Shown in pieces: positions 44,550 through 51,577 of a stretch of 64,000 nt of DNA; the stretch's first letter is position 1; every line of letters begins with the position of its first letter. Position numbers and translations under genes: made by a program. The stretch is from contig NZ_CANNGQ010000001.1 in the NCBI RefSeq assembly GCF_947504145.1, positions 248,001 through 312,000 of the forward strand, given 5' to 3'. The notes under the pieces are model-generated. The model was not told the DNA's origin. It worked only from the letters and a program-made list of their open reading frames with translations, and searched no databases. The stretch comes from an uncultured Microbulbifer sp. (lineage in GTDB: Bacteria > Pseudomonadota > Gammaproteobacteria > Pseudomonadales > Cellvibrionaceae).

Positions 44550-44637
44550 GGTGAGGTGTCCGAGTGGCTGAAGGAGCACGCCTGGAAAGTGTGTATACGG
44601 CAACGTATCGAGGGTTCGAATCCCTCCCTCACCGCCA
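44550..44637 (+). tRNA. tRNA-Ser (GGA)
   Basis: 88 bases including CCA, with the long variable arm of a class II tRNA (TGTGTATACGG-type). The anticodon loop is CTGGAAA (anticodon GGA), and the acceptor stem GGTGAGG pairs with CCTCACC. Its 3' end is the integration site of the mobile element; the gene stays intact because the element restores the same 27 bases. Confidence 0.97.
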
Positions 44638-44638
44638 T
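44612..44638 (+). repeat. attL core repeat
   Basis: 27 bases running from GGGTTCGAATCC to CACCGCCAT inside the T arm, acceptor stem and CCA of tRNA-Ser, repeated exactly at 59955-59981. Confidence 0.95.
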
Positions 44639-44641
44639 CTA

Positions 44642-44665
44642 AGCCTTTGATTTTAAAGGCATTTT
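44642..44665 (+). terminator. Element-supplied hairpin after tRNA-Ser
   Basis: GCCTTT pairs with AAAGGC over a 6-base loop and is followed by ATTTTC just after attL. It may terminate the tRNA transcript in place of the displaced original terminator. Confidence 0.5.
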
Positions 44666-44682
44666 CGGAAATTTGTCCCAGA

Positions 44683-44736
44683 ATGGGGCAAAAATGGGGC
44701 AAAACCGCGAATCATTGCATTAGCTGTTTTGCCCCA
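44683..44736. promoter_or_regulatory. Left arm-type integrase sites (candidate)
   Basis: Two tandem copies of ATGGGGCAAAA (44683-44693 and 44694-44704) with an 11-base period, then an inverted copy TTTTGCCCCA (44727-44736) at the integrase stop. The same motif recurs in tandem near attR (59844-59871), as expected for arm-type sites of a lambda-like integrase. Confidence 0.65.
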
Positions 44737-45970
44737 GCCGGGCCGCAATCGCCCGGTTCATTTCCGAAGCATTCCCCGTTTCATCCGCTTCAATCCATTC
44801 CCCGTAATGCTTCTTCAGCATCTCTGTATCCCTGTGCCCCATTTGCCGGGCGATGACTTCCTGTGGGACACGCATGGTCAACATTTGACTGGCGAACGTG
44901 TGGCGGCACTGATTCGCTGATCTTGGGTCGACACCAGCCTTCAGGCAGAGTCGTTTGATTGCGCGCTGTATCGACGTTTTGCCCCAGGGGCCTCCGCTGC
45001 GGTTGACCCGCCAAATGAACTGGACTGGCTCCCACATGCGTTGCACATTGTTGCGCTGGGTCACCTGCACATCGATTGGTGGCAGTAGTCGGGTGCGCTC
45101 CATTTGCGCTTTCAGCAGATCGGCAGCTTTTTGGTTCAGCTCAATGGTGCGGTTGCGGTGTGTTTCCTTCGGGACGCGATATTCGAGGTCCACCAGCGCG
45201 CGACGGATTCGGAGCTTGCCTGTCTTCCCTGCGTTTTCCAGATCATTCCAGCCAAGGGCCATGGCTTCGGATACGCTAAGACCAGTCCAGCAATTGAACA
45301 GGAAGAAATCCACATCTGGGTCGCTGGGGCGGAGCCGTTCCAGTAGGGATAGCTCCTTCAGCGTGAAGGGGTTCTTTCGGCGTCTTGCTGGGTTATCGGT
45401 TTCGTTGGCACCTGGATCGGTAATGCGGTCGGCCACATTCTCCGCCAGTACACCATCCTCGAATGCCGTTCTCAGCACCCAGCGTAGAATCGGCGTGATG
45501 TTGCTGACAGTTTTGGGAGACACCCCGCCGGCGAGTAGATGCGCAATGAACTTGTCGGCATCCCGCTTGCTGATATCCCGCACACGACAGGACTCCGTGA
45601 AGTAGTCCAGCAGATGCTGATAGCGGCTCCCGTCCGCCTGCCAGGTTTTGCGGGCCTTGCGCATCTTGGCGTCGGCCAAATGCTCATCAAGTTTTTCTGC
45701 CAGCGTTACATTCAAATTGCTGCCGGTGTTTCCGCAGGCATCCAGCACCCTTGGGCTGTCGGGGAAATGCTTCCGGTAATTGAATGTTCCCTGCTTGATT
45801 TCAGCAACAATCACGTCCCGCAAAGATGCGCAGTGTTTGATGTTGCCTGGCGTCACTACATTGGTGATCGTCTCCTTGCAGCGGCGCCCCTTGTACATGA
45901 ACCAAATGCGCAGTGATGCGCCATGAAACTCCACCCCCGTGGGGAGCTTGCCCTCTAGCTTTCTAGCCAC
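44720..45970 (-). CDS. Tyrosine recombinase (integrase) with DUF3596 arm-binding domain
   Basis: A 416-residue integrase that should insert and, with the excisionase, excise the element. It opens with the arm-type DNA-binding DUF3596 segment (LPTGVEFHGASLRIWFMYKG), then a SAM-like core-binding domain and the catalytic domain. QCRHTFASQML and GHRDTEMLKKHYG hold the second Arg and the Tyr nucleophile. The first catalytic Arg, normally in TGLR, is Ser (WTGLSVSEAM), and the box II His position is Asn. I chose the GTG at 45970, with GAGGAA 8 bases upstream, overlapping the excisionase end by 16 bases. Confidence 0.9.
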   Translation of the reverse strand: MARKLEGKLPTGVEFHGASLRIWFMYKGRRCKETITNVVTPGNIKHCASLRDVIVAEIKQGTFNYRKHFPDSPRVLDACGNTGSNLNVTLAEKLDEHLADAKMRKARKTWQADGSRYQHLLDYFTESCRVRDISKRDADKFIAHLLAGGVSPKTVSNITPILRWVLRTAFEDGVLAENVADRITDPGANETDNPARRRKNPFTLKELSLLERLRPSDPDVDFFLFNCWTGLSVSEAMALGWNDLENAGKTGKLRIRRALVDLEYRVPKETHRNRTIELNQKAADLLKAQMERTRLLPPIDVQVTQRNNVQRMWEPVQFIWRVNRSGGPWGKTSIQRAIKRLCLKAGVDPRSANQCRHTFASQMLTMRVPQEVIARQMGHRDTEMLKKHYGEWIEADETGNASEMNRAIAARLGQNS

Positions 45971-46185
45971 TTCGAAATTTCCTCGATGTTGTATACCAGC
46001 CGGTTGGCTGGGTCTTTTTTGAAGTGCTTCCCTTCCATCCATGCACCCTTGAGCCTGTAGTACTCAACGGCATCCTCTGTGAACCCAAAAATTGCGGGCA
46101 ACAACTTGCCGCGCACCCATCGTGCCGGCACCACCCCCACTGATGCGGTTCTAACTTCCTGTTTTCTTGATTTCGTCCTTTCCAT
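45955..46185 (-). CDS. Excisionase (Xis-like)
   Basis: A 76-residue basic protein matching the excisionase-like family: WVRGKLLPAIFGFTEDAVEYY, then RLKGAWMEGKHFKKDP, then LVYNIEEISKWLES. This is the winged-helix pattern in which the last helix contacts DNA. It directly precedes the integrase on the same strand with overlapping reading frames, so directionality factor and recombinase are co-expressed. It overlaps the upstream zinc-finger-like gene by 35 bases. Confidence 0.85.
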   Translation of the reverse strand: MERTKSRKQEVRTASVGVVPARWVRGKLLPAIFGFTEDAVEYYRLKGAWMEGKHFKKDPANRLVYNIEEISKWLES

Positions 46186-46786
46186 GGTTTTTCTCTTCGT
46201 AAAGCCGTTGCCGGCAGGTTGTAGAGCAGGTGACGCGCCGGCGAATGCCAGTCCTCATAACGGCGCCGCACCAGGCACATTCAGAGCAATTGAATGGGGC
46301 TTTCAGAAAATCCATTGCCGGGCGATAGAACTGCGTCCAAATCGGATCGCCGCGATCAACCTCCACCAGTTGCTCATCACTAAATTCCACCACTTTTCTG
46401 AGGGGGTGATCCCCTAGCCAATTTGTCAGCATAGCCGCCCCCAGGCCTGTATCACCGGTTACGAAATCTGCTGACGAAAGCCGGTCGAAGACAGAGCCGG
46501 GCAGACACTCTTCGAGGGTATCCCGCTGCCCGAGAATGATTTCTGCCAGTGCCCGGGACAGCTTGCGCAGCTCCCCGTGCATGTTTGCCTCCGAAACCTG
46601 TTCAGGTAGAGCTTTCGCCAACTTGTCCGTGAGCCGTAACAGCTTCCTGTTACGGATTGTGGCGGCAACACCGGCAGCGCTGTCCTCAGTTTGCAGGCTC
46701 TGAGGCTCCGCAAGCATCAGCAGGTAGTCGAGCCAATACACCCGAAGGTCAGAGGCTGTCTTGCTTTCTGGCTGCATTTTTTTCAT
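46151..46786 (-). CDS. Unknown protein with C-terminal zinc-finger-like motif
   Basis: A 211-residue protein that I do not recognise. Most of it is helical (about residues 10-140). Near the C-terminus CSECAWCGAVM is followed by CSTTCRQRLYEE, giving a Cys4-type zinc-binding pattern like that of small phage and plasmid regulators. The ATG at 46786 lacks a good ribosome site; a TTG 21 codons upstream is the alternative. It is the first gene of the leftward xis-int transcript. Confidence 0.65.
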   Translation of the reverse strand: MKKMQPESKTASDLRVYWLDYLLMLAEPQSLQTEDSAAGVAATIRNRKLLRLTDKLAKALPEQVSEANMHGELRKLSRALAEIILGQRDTLEECLPGSVFDRLSSADFVTGDTGLGAAMLTNWLGDHPLRKVVEFSDEQLVEVDRGDPIWTQFYRPAMDFLKAPFNCSECAWCGAVMRTGIRRRVTCSTTCRQRLYEEKNHGKDEIKKTGS

Positions 46787-46812
46787 CACTAGAAATACTT
46801 CATTAGAAACTG

Positions 46813-46889
46813 TTGACGCAAATCTGCCATGCGTTGTATGTTTTGTCAAACACTGACGTAAAAGCCAAAAATAAACGTGTTTACGTCAA
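46813..46889. promoter_or_regulatory. Divergent control region with repeated TTGACGTAAAC-like motif
   Basis: Copies: TTGACGCAAA (46813-46822), CTGACGTAAA (46853-46862) and the inverted GTTTACGTCAA (46879-46889). A further exact copy, TTGACGTAAAC, is at 59900-59910 near attR. A rightward promoter TTGACG-18-TATGTT (46813-46842) overlaps the first copy. This looks like the operator switch between the leftward xis-int and rightward replication genes; a role in recombination is the alternative. Confidence 0.5.
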
Positions 46890-46907
46890 CATTACTGGGA
46901 GGGAGCC

Positions 46908-47081
46908 ATGGGAAGGCGCAAGAAAGCACCACCATTGATCGCGGTATCCGTATACCTGACGGCGGACGATAAGCGGCGTCTTAAGCGGCAAGCAGAACGG
47001 ACCGGCCGTTCTATTGCTGCCGAGATTCGTCATCAGTTGGGGTATGGAGATGCGGCAACAAAGCAGGAGGTAAGCCAATGA
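46908..47081 (+). CDS. Small ribbon-helix-helix DNA-binding protein 1
   Basis: 57 residues, starting MGRRKKAPPLIAVSVYLTAD and continuing DDKRRLKRQAERTGRSIAAE. A basic N-terminal tail, a beta strand (IAVSVYL) and two helices give the Arc/MetJ-type fold. GGGAGG lies before the ATG. It overlaps the next gene by 4 bases. It is the first rightward gene beyond the control region and the best candidate for its repressor. Confidence 0.7.
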   Translation: MGRRKKAPPLIAVSVYLTADDKRRLKRQAERTGRSIAAEIRHQLGYGDAATKQEVSQ

Positions 47082-47233
47082 GCAGCACAGCAGTTCAGGT
47101 TCGACTGCACCCAGTGCAGGCCAGGGAGCTTCGAAAGGCGGCCGCTGACAACTACCGTAGCGTTAGCGCTGAAGTCCGGGCCAGGCTGCAGCTGGACTCG
47201 GAAAAGGCTCGACGTAAAGCCGCCAACAAGTAA
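47078..47233 (+). CDS. Small ribbon-helix-helix DNA-binding protein 2
   Basis: 51 residues, MSSTAVQVRLHPVQARELRK followed by a helix ending VSAEVRARLQ. It has the same strand-helix-helix plan as the preceding protein and is translated by ATGA overlap with it. The two could form homo- or heterodimers. Confidence 0.65.
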   Translation: MSSTAVQVRLHPVQARELRKAAADNYRSVSAEVRARLQLDSEKARRKAANK

Positions 47234-47246
47234 CCGAATTTTCCAG

Positions 47247-47288
47247 CCCGTCAAAAAATTATCGGCTTTTTGCTGACGGGATTCTTTT
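47247..47288 (+). terminator. Hairpin after the ribbon-helix-helix pair
   Basis: CCCGTCA (47247-47253) pairs with TGACGGG (47274-47280) and is followed by ATTCTTTT. It is a weak terminator that may reduce read-through into the SSB-like gene. Confidence 0.5.
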
Positions 47289-47310
47289 GCCTAAAAAATG
47301 GAGTTTTGAA

Positions 47311-47781
47311 ATGGATATTTCACAAGCATTTAAAAGCAGTTTCGCAAAGGCTGCAGATTTTCCGGTCCCGGTGCGGGTCAGTGTTCTGCAGGTAGAAATG
47401 GAACCAGTGGGGCGGGATCAGCAGCTGAAGCCGGTTGGTACTTTCCGCCGGCTTGATACGGGCGAGAGTATTCGCGTGACGATAAATCAGACCAACGGTC
47501 AGCGATTGGCGGGCGCGTTTGGCCATGACACTGACCACTGGGTAAATCGGCAGGTAGAGATCAGCGCAAGACCAACCACTTACCGCGGGCAACCGGTGCA
47601 AGGTATTCACATGGAGCCGGTCGTGGCTACTCCCAATACGGAATACCAGACCAACCCGCCAGCCCAACAGGCGCAACCTCCGATGCAGTCACAACGACCG
47701 CAACAGCCAGCGCCGCAACAGGCACCACAACAGCCTGGGCAGCTTTCCCAAACCAATCCGAACGATGACATTCCGTTTTAA
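47311..47781 (+). CDS. SSB-like protein ending in DDIPF
   Basis: A 156-residue protein. An N-terminal beta-rich domain (about 1-108) contains VRVSVLQVEMEPVGRD, ESIRVTINQTNGQRL and HWVNRQVEISARP. A Gln/Pro-rich linker (about 115-148) follows, and the final residues are DDIPF. That tip is the same as in bacterial SSB proteins, where it recruits replication and repair enzymes. I do not recognise the N-terminal domain as canonical SSB, but strand order and position before a primase make a diverged OB fold likely. The ATG has GGAG 7 bases upstream. Confidence 0.7.
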   Translation: MDISQAFKSSFAKAADFPVPVRVSVLQVEMEPVGRDQQLKPVGTFRRLDTGESIRVTINQTNGQRLAGAFGHDTDHWVNRQVEISARPTTYRGQPVQGIHMEPVVATPNTEYQTNPPAQQAQPPMQSQRPQQPAPQQAPQQPGQLSQTNPNDDIPF

Positions 47782-47785
47782 AAAA

Positions 47786-47815
47786 ATGCCCCAGTCGTGG
47801 GCGCGGCTGGGGCAT
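47786..47815. terminator. Strong hairpin after the SSB-like gene
   Basis: ATGCCCCAG pairs with CTGGGGCAT over a 12-base loop, 5 bases after the stop. The plus-strand T tract is 6 bases further on; on the minus strand a T6 run follows directly. Confidence 0.6.
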
Positions 47816-47836
47816 GACCGATTTTTGGAGCTACGC

Positions 47837-47890
47837 GGGCAAGCGTAAGAACCGGTGATCGTAGTATATGAAGATCGCACCGGCTTGCCC
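47837..47890 (+). promoter_or_regulatory. Candidate long-stem leader RNA
   Basis: GGGCAAG (47837-47843) and CCGGTG (47852-47857) pair with the contiguous CACCGG + CTTGCCC (47878-47890), giving a 13-base-pair stem with an 8-base bulge and a 20-base loop. It lies 19 bases before the next gene's GTG start. Confidence 0.4.
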
Positions 47891-47909
47891 ATGACAGGGA
47901 GAGCACACT

Positions 47910-48347
47910 GTGCGCAAGTATCATTCATTCCATCCCAATCGATGGAACAACGACTATTACCGGCTAACGGAAAGGGGTTACAGGCACCTTGTCCTCTACT
48001 GGTATCTTGAGAGCGCCCCCGAAAGCCATCCAACCGGGCTGTACTGCATCCTGCCTGAATCGATGGCAGCCCACACAAAAATCCCGGTGCATGACGTATT
48101 TGCGATCCTTGGCGACCTTGAGGTGGTAAGGCTAATTCGCTGGGACCCCAATGCGCACATCGTTTGGGTGTTGGCATCTTGTGAAGGTCAGTACCGATGG
48201 AAGCAAGGCCCCGACAACCCGATTCCGTACAAAGACAAGCGGATAAAAGAGGCCCGGCAGCACATCAAGAGCTTGCCCAGTAGTCCGCTGGTCGATGAGT
48301 TCCTGCAAAGTTATCCGTTTTTGGGTGCCGAGGAGGTCGCACAATGA
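47910..48347 (+). CDS. Unknown replication-module protein
   Basis: A 145-residue basic/aromatic protein starting at a GTG with GGGAGAG upstream. The N-terminal part has RWNNDYYRLTERGYRHLVLYWYLES. It is followed by a winged-helix-like HTKIPVHDVFAILGDLEVVRLIRWD, in which the DNA-binding domain appears to span residues 20-85. This pattern is common in phage replication proteins that precede primase or DnaC-like genes, but I cannot name a family. The stop overlaps the primase start by 4 bases. Confidence 0.6.
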   Translation: MRKYHSFHPNRWNNDYYRLTERGYRHLVLYWYLESAPESHPTGLYCILPESMAAHTKIPVHDVFAILGDLEVVRLIRWDPNAHIVWVLASCEGQYRWKQGPDNPIPYKDKRIKEARQHIKSLPSSPLVDEFLQSYPFLGAEEVAQ

Positions 48348-49375
48348 TCCGCGTCGCCACCACACTGGAATACCTGCACTGGTGCTTTCGGGACAATCCT
48401 ATCATTGAGCTGCGCCACCAATTGGGCGGTCGATGGCAGTCCACCTGGCACGACGACCCTGAAAGTCTATACCGCGCCGCACAGCAACGATGCCGGCAAG
48501 GCAATCTGTTTATTTCACAGCAGCACATTCCCCGGGCGCCACAAGGCCCGCTGAAGAATGCGGATGTAGACCGGTATTCACGACTGCTGTTTGACTTCGA
48601 CCCGGTACGCAAGCCGGGAACCGCCTCAACGGATGCCGAACTGGCCGCATCCTTGGATCGCGCACTGTCGGTAAAGAAATACCTGACTTTGTGTGGCTGG
48701 CCCATTCCTGCAATCGCCATGAGCGGGAATGGTTATCACCTGGTGTACCGCTGCACGCTGTTGGCTACTCCCATTGCTGCGAAAAAACTTTCGACCCTTT
48801 ATCGCGGGCTGGCGGAGCGGTACTCCGATGAGCTGGTGAACTTTGATATTGCCGTTCGCAATCCTGGCCGCATCGGTACGTTGTACGGCTCGATCAAGCG
48901 CAAGGGTACACCGACAGCGGAGCGGCCCCACCGGCAAAGTCAGATCAGCATCCCATCCAGTTGGCCACAAGTACCCGCAAAGCGGGTAAACAGTGTGGTC
49001 GAGCTGCTTGCCCGCAAAGAGCAGCAGACAACCACCAAACCCACATTCAGCTCGCAGGAGCGCAAGCCACTAATGGGCGCGGGAGATTACGCGAGTCTCG
49101 ATGTGGTGAGCTGGTTTCAGTCGCGGGGAATGTATGTCACCGCCGGTCCGGAAAACATGCACTTTGTACGCTGCCCCTGGAGTGAATCCCACTCCACCCC
49201 GTCGCCTGAAAATGGTTCTGACGTGGTGATCTTTGAGTCTGACGGTTCTTGGCCGGGATTTCACTGCAAGCACGCGAACTGCGCGAACCGAAACATTCGG
49301 GACGTGATCCAGTTGCTGGGTGATGCAGATCAGTTCTGCACCAGGGTTTTCGAGGGAGGGAAAATTCATGGCTGA
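48344..49375 (+). CDS. Archaeo-eukaryotic-type primase (AEP) with zinc-binding C-terminus
   Basis: A 343-residue primase/primase-polymerase. The three AEP catalytic motifs are visible: DxD at D84-F-D86 (LLFDFDP), sxH at S127-G-N-G-Y-H132, and the third acidic residue D168 with the following RNPGRIGTLYG loop. The C-terminal part (about 250-343) has C277, H283, C308, H310 and C313, which fits a zinc finger. It overlaps both neighbours (4 and 8 bases) and sits just before the helicase, which indicates an element-encoded primosome. Confidence 0.82.
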   Translation: MIRVATTLEYLHWCFRDNPIIELRHQLGGRWQSTWHDDPESLYRAAQQRCRQGNLFISQQHIPRAPQGPLKNADVDRYSRLLFDFDPVRKPGTASTDAELAASLDRALSVKKYLTLCGWPIPAIAMSGNGYHLVYRCTLLATPIAAKKLSTLYRGLAERYSDELVNFDIAVRNPGRIGTLYGSIKRKGTPTAERPHRQSQISIPSSWPQVPAKRVNSVVELLARKEQQTTTKPTFSSQERKPLMGAGDYASLDVVSWFQSRGMYVTAGPENMHFVRCPWSESHSTPSPENGSDVVIFESDGSWPGFHCKHANCANRNIRDVIQLLGDADQFCTRVFEGGKIHG

Positions 49376-50930
49376 AATTACATTGCACCCGTTTCAACAG
49401 GATTTAATTGGTGAGCTGCGTGAAGGGCTTCGGAACGGGCACAAGCGGCAGGTGCTGGCGCTGGCCACCGGTGGCGGTAAGACCGTGGTTGCCGGTGAGC
49501 TTGCTCTACGCGCAGCACAACGCGGCAAAAAATTGTTATTCATCGTGCACCTGCAGGAGCTGGTACGGCAGGCGTGCCGACACTTTGAGAGTATTGGCTT
49601 GCGGGTGGGGGTGTTGCAGGGCGAAAACACGGCTTACAGCCCGCACGATGACCTTGTTGTGGCCAGCATCCAGACGTTCAGCCGCCGTGAGATGCACCGG
49701 CGTATCGACTGGATCGATTTTGTGGTGATCGATGAGGCGCACATTCTGCACGAGGGGCACATTGAGCTGATGCGCCTCTGGAATGCGCTGCCCTTCATCG
49801 GGCTGTCGGCAACGCCGATGCGCCAGGGCATGGGCAAATACTTTTCCAGTCTGGTGCGTGGGCCTTCTGTTGAGTGGCTGACGGAGCAGGGGTTTCTGGT
49901 GCCGGCCCTGGCCTACTGCCCTGGCGCTGCGGCACTGCAGGAGATGCTTTCGGCTGTCCCGGTGGGCAACACCGTGAACGGGCGCGATTACAAGGTTAAC
50001 GAGCTGGGTTTGGCCATGCGGCAGAAGACCCTTGTGGGTGACATTGTGGGCACCTGGCAACAGCGCGCAGAAGGCCGGCAGACGCTTTGCTTTGCGGTGA
50101 ACAAGGCCCACAGCCGCGAGATCGTCGACCAGTTTCTAGCGGCTGATATCGAGGCCGCTCACATCGAAGACCGTACCCCGGTGGAGGAGCGGGAGATTCT
50201 GATAGCGGCCTTCCGGAAAGGCCAGATTCGGGTGTTGTCATCCGTGGGGGTGCTGGCAATCGGGTTCGATGTGCCCACGGCTTCCTGTTTGATTCTGGCG
50301 CGGCCTACCAAGTCTTTGTCGTTGCATATCCAGCAGTTGGGTAGGGGTATTCGCCGCGCCGATGGGAAAGACGACTGCATTGTGCTGGACCATGCCGGCA
50401 ATGTGGTCCAGCACGGCCTGCCGGTGGATTTCGTGGTGCCTGACCTCGATGGGGGTGATAAGCCCGCAAACAGTAGCAGCCGCTCAGAGTCCCCTGCAGG
50501 CGTTGTGTGCGCGAATGCGGAGTGCAGCCATGTAATGAGCCGGGAAGTCTTTGTGTGCCCCGCCTGTGGGCTTGATAGGCCCAAACCGGAATCCGGTGTG
50601 GTGATTGTGGATGGCCGGCTGGGGGTGTACGGCGAGGAGGCTGCACCAGCCGCTACGGGTGAAACCCTGCAGGAGCTGAAGCGCCACTACTTGCAGGTGA
50701 TGGGCTGGTGCCGCCTGAACGACCACAGATCGGGGTATGCCTACCACCTGTGTCGCAAGCGGTTTGAGAGGTTTGCTGAGGCCAACAAATTGACCGGTCA
50801 CCAGCTTAACGGCCTCACTTGGCCATGGAAAACCCAGCCTGCAATTGAACCCACTCAGGAGGTCGCCCGATGGTGCGCAGGGCAGCATAAAAGGCTCCTA
50901 ATTATTGCCAAAAAGAGTGGCCAAAAGTGA
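49368..50930 (+). CDS. Superfamily 2 DNA helicase with zinc ribbon
   Basis: A 520-residue helicase. Walker A is ATGGGKT (about residues 34-40), the DEAH box is VVIDEAHILHEGH (about 117-129), motif III is GLSATPMRQG, and motif VI is QQLGRGIRRADGKDD. A Cys4 zinc ribbon (CANAEC and CPAC) follows near 400-425. Related proteins are widespread in phages and plasmids with a presumed role in origin melting or fork progress. The ATG at 49368 follows GAGGGAGGG and overlaps the primase stop by 8 bases. Confidence 0.87.
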   Translation: MAEITLHPFQQDLIGELREGLRNGHKRQVLALATGGGKTVVAGELALRAAQRGKKLLFIVHLQELVRQACRHFESIGLRVGVLQGENTAYSPHDDLVVASIQTFSRREMHRRIDWIDFVVIDEAHILHEGHIELMRLWNALPFIGLSATPMRQGMGKYFSSLVRGPSVEWLTEQGFLVPALAYCPGAAALQEMLSAVPVGNTVNGRDYKVNELGLAMRQKTLVGDIVGTWQQRAEGRQTLCFAVNKAHSREIVDQFLAADIEAAHIEDRTPVEEREILIAAFRKGQIRVLSSVGVLAIGFDVPTASCLILARPTKSLSLHIQQLGRGIRRADGKDDCIVLDHAGNVVQHGLPVDFVVPDLDGGDKPANSSSRSESPAGVVCANAECSHVMSREVFVCPACGLDRPKPESGVVIVDGRLGVYGEEAAPAATGETLQELKRHYLQVMGWCRLNDHRSGYAYHLCRKRFERFAEANKLTGHQLNGLTWPWKTQPAIEPTQEVARWCAGQHKRLLIIAKKSGQK

Positions 50931-51042
50931 CGCCGAGAAAATTACAAAAACGCGCCAAACCCAAACCCCTTTTGGCGGTCGCTTCCTCATCGAGCGGTTG
51001 TGACAATACACGCCATGTTGAATCTGATGCCCGCGAAATGAT

Positions 51043-51071
51043 GCCCCTTCGAAGCCCCTTCGAAGCCCCTT
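51043..51071 (+). repeat. Tandem GCCCCTTCGAA repeats
   Basis: Two full and one partial 11-base repeat. Each contains the palindrome CTTCGAAG. The inverted counterpart lies about 120 bases downstream. Confidence 0.75.
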
Positions 51072-51185
51072 GTCGCCAAATAAAACGAGCTAGATTTGGA
51101 GAGGGGTTCAGGGTTAGTGTCCACCAACCTGATCGAAAAGTGTGCGGACAGGAAGTGATCAATGCGTACAGGAATCAACCATTGG

Positions 51186-51213
51186 AAGGGGCTTCGAAGC
51201 CCCATCGAAGGGG
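51186..51213 (-). repeat. Inverted AAGGGGCTTCGAAG repeat
   Basis: Contains the 16-base palindrome GGGGCTTCGAAGCCCC (51188-51203) followed by a further ATCGAAGGGG half. It is the mirror of the 51043-51071 block. Confidence 0.75.
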
Positions 51214-51367
51214 CCCTACCTGTATCTTGCCCCCCACCCCGCCCCCAGATGGGCTGATTGGGCTTCCAAGGGCAATTTTCGGCTGCTCTGTGCTGGCATT
51301 TAAATCATCCCAGTTTTTCACTGTTTTTCTGCTGTTTTTCATCACCATTCCAGGGAGGGAATTACCC

Positions 51368-51577
51368 ATGGAAATCTCTACGCTGCCGCTCGACAAACCG
51401 GCCAAGAAAATCCTCAAACTCATCGATCAGCAACTCAGCGACGTGATGCTTCTCGATACCTTGCAGCACATAGATTCCCCAAATCCGACCCCGGGGTCGG
51501 ATTTGGGTAGCGAACGTGCCACATACCACCAGCACAGAACCCCCACCAGACCCACCACAACGCCCACCAGTGATTGA
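51368..51577 (+). CDS. Small protein of unknown function
   Basis: 69 residues from an ATG at 51368 with GGGAGGG 9 bases upstream. The first half is helical and charged (MEISTLPLDKPAKKILKLID, then QQLSDVMLLDTLQHID). The second half is encoded over a 30-base perfect palindrome and ends in Thr/Pro repeats. I do not recognise it. The ribosome site argues for a real gene; the C-terminal half may be incidental. Confidence 0.5.
   Translation: MEISTLPLDKPAKKILKLIDQQLSDVMLLDTLQHIDSPNPTPGSDLGSERATYHQHRTPTRPTTTPTSD
51478..51507. repeat. 30-bp perfect palindrome
   Basis: Arms CCCAAATCCGACCCC and GGGGTCGGATTTGGG with no spacer. It lies inside the small gene at 51368-51577. Confidence 0.85.

Larger units (their letters stand above)
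50931..51367. other. Repeat-rich non-coding stretch, candidate replication origin
   Basis: About 440 bases directly after the helicase gene. GCCCCTTCGAAG occurs twice in tandem with an 11-base period (51043-51065), followed by a partial third copy. The same unit appears inverted at 51186-51213 as AAGGGGCTTCGAAGCCCC plus ATCGAAGGGGCC. A GTG-initiated frame crosses the region, but its translation is low-complexity and has no ribosome site, so I regard the stretch as non-coding. Confidence 0.45.

Noticed and set aside
50927-51577. A 216-codon GTG-started frame after the helicase gene
   Set aside because: Its first two thirds are low-complexity and cover inverted repeats. Only the last part has a ribosome site, so only 51368-51577 is reported as a possible gene.
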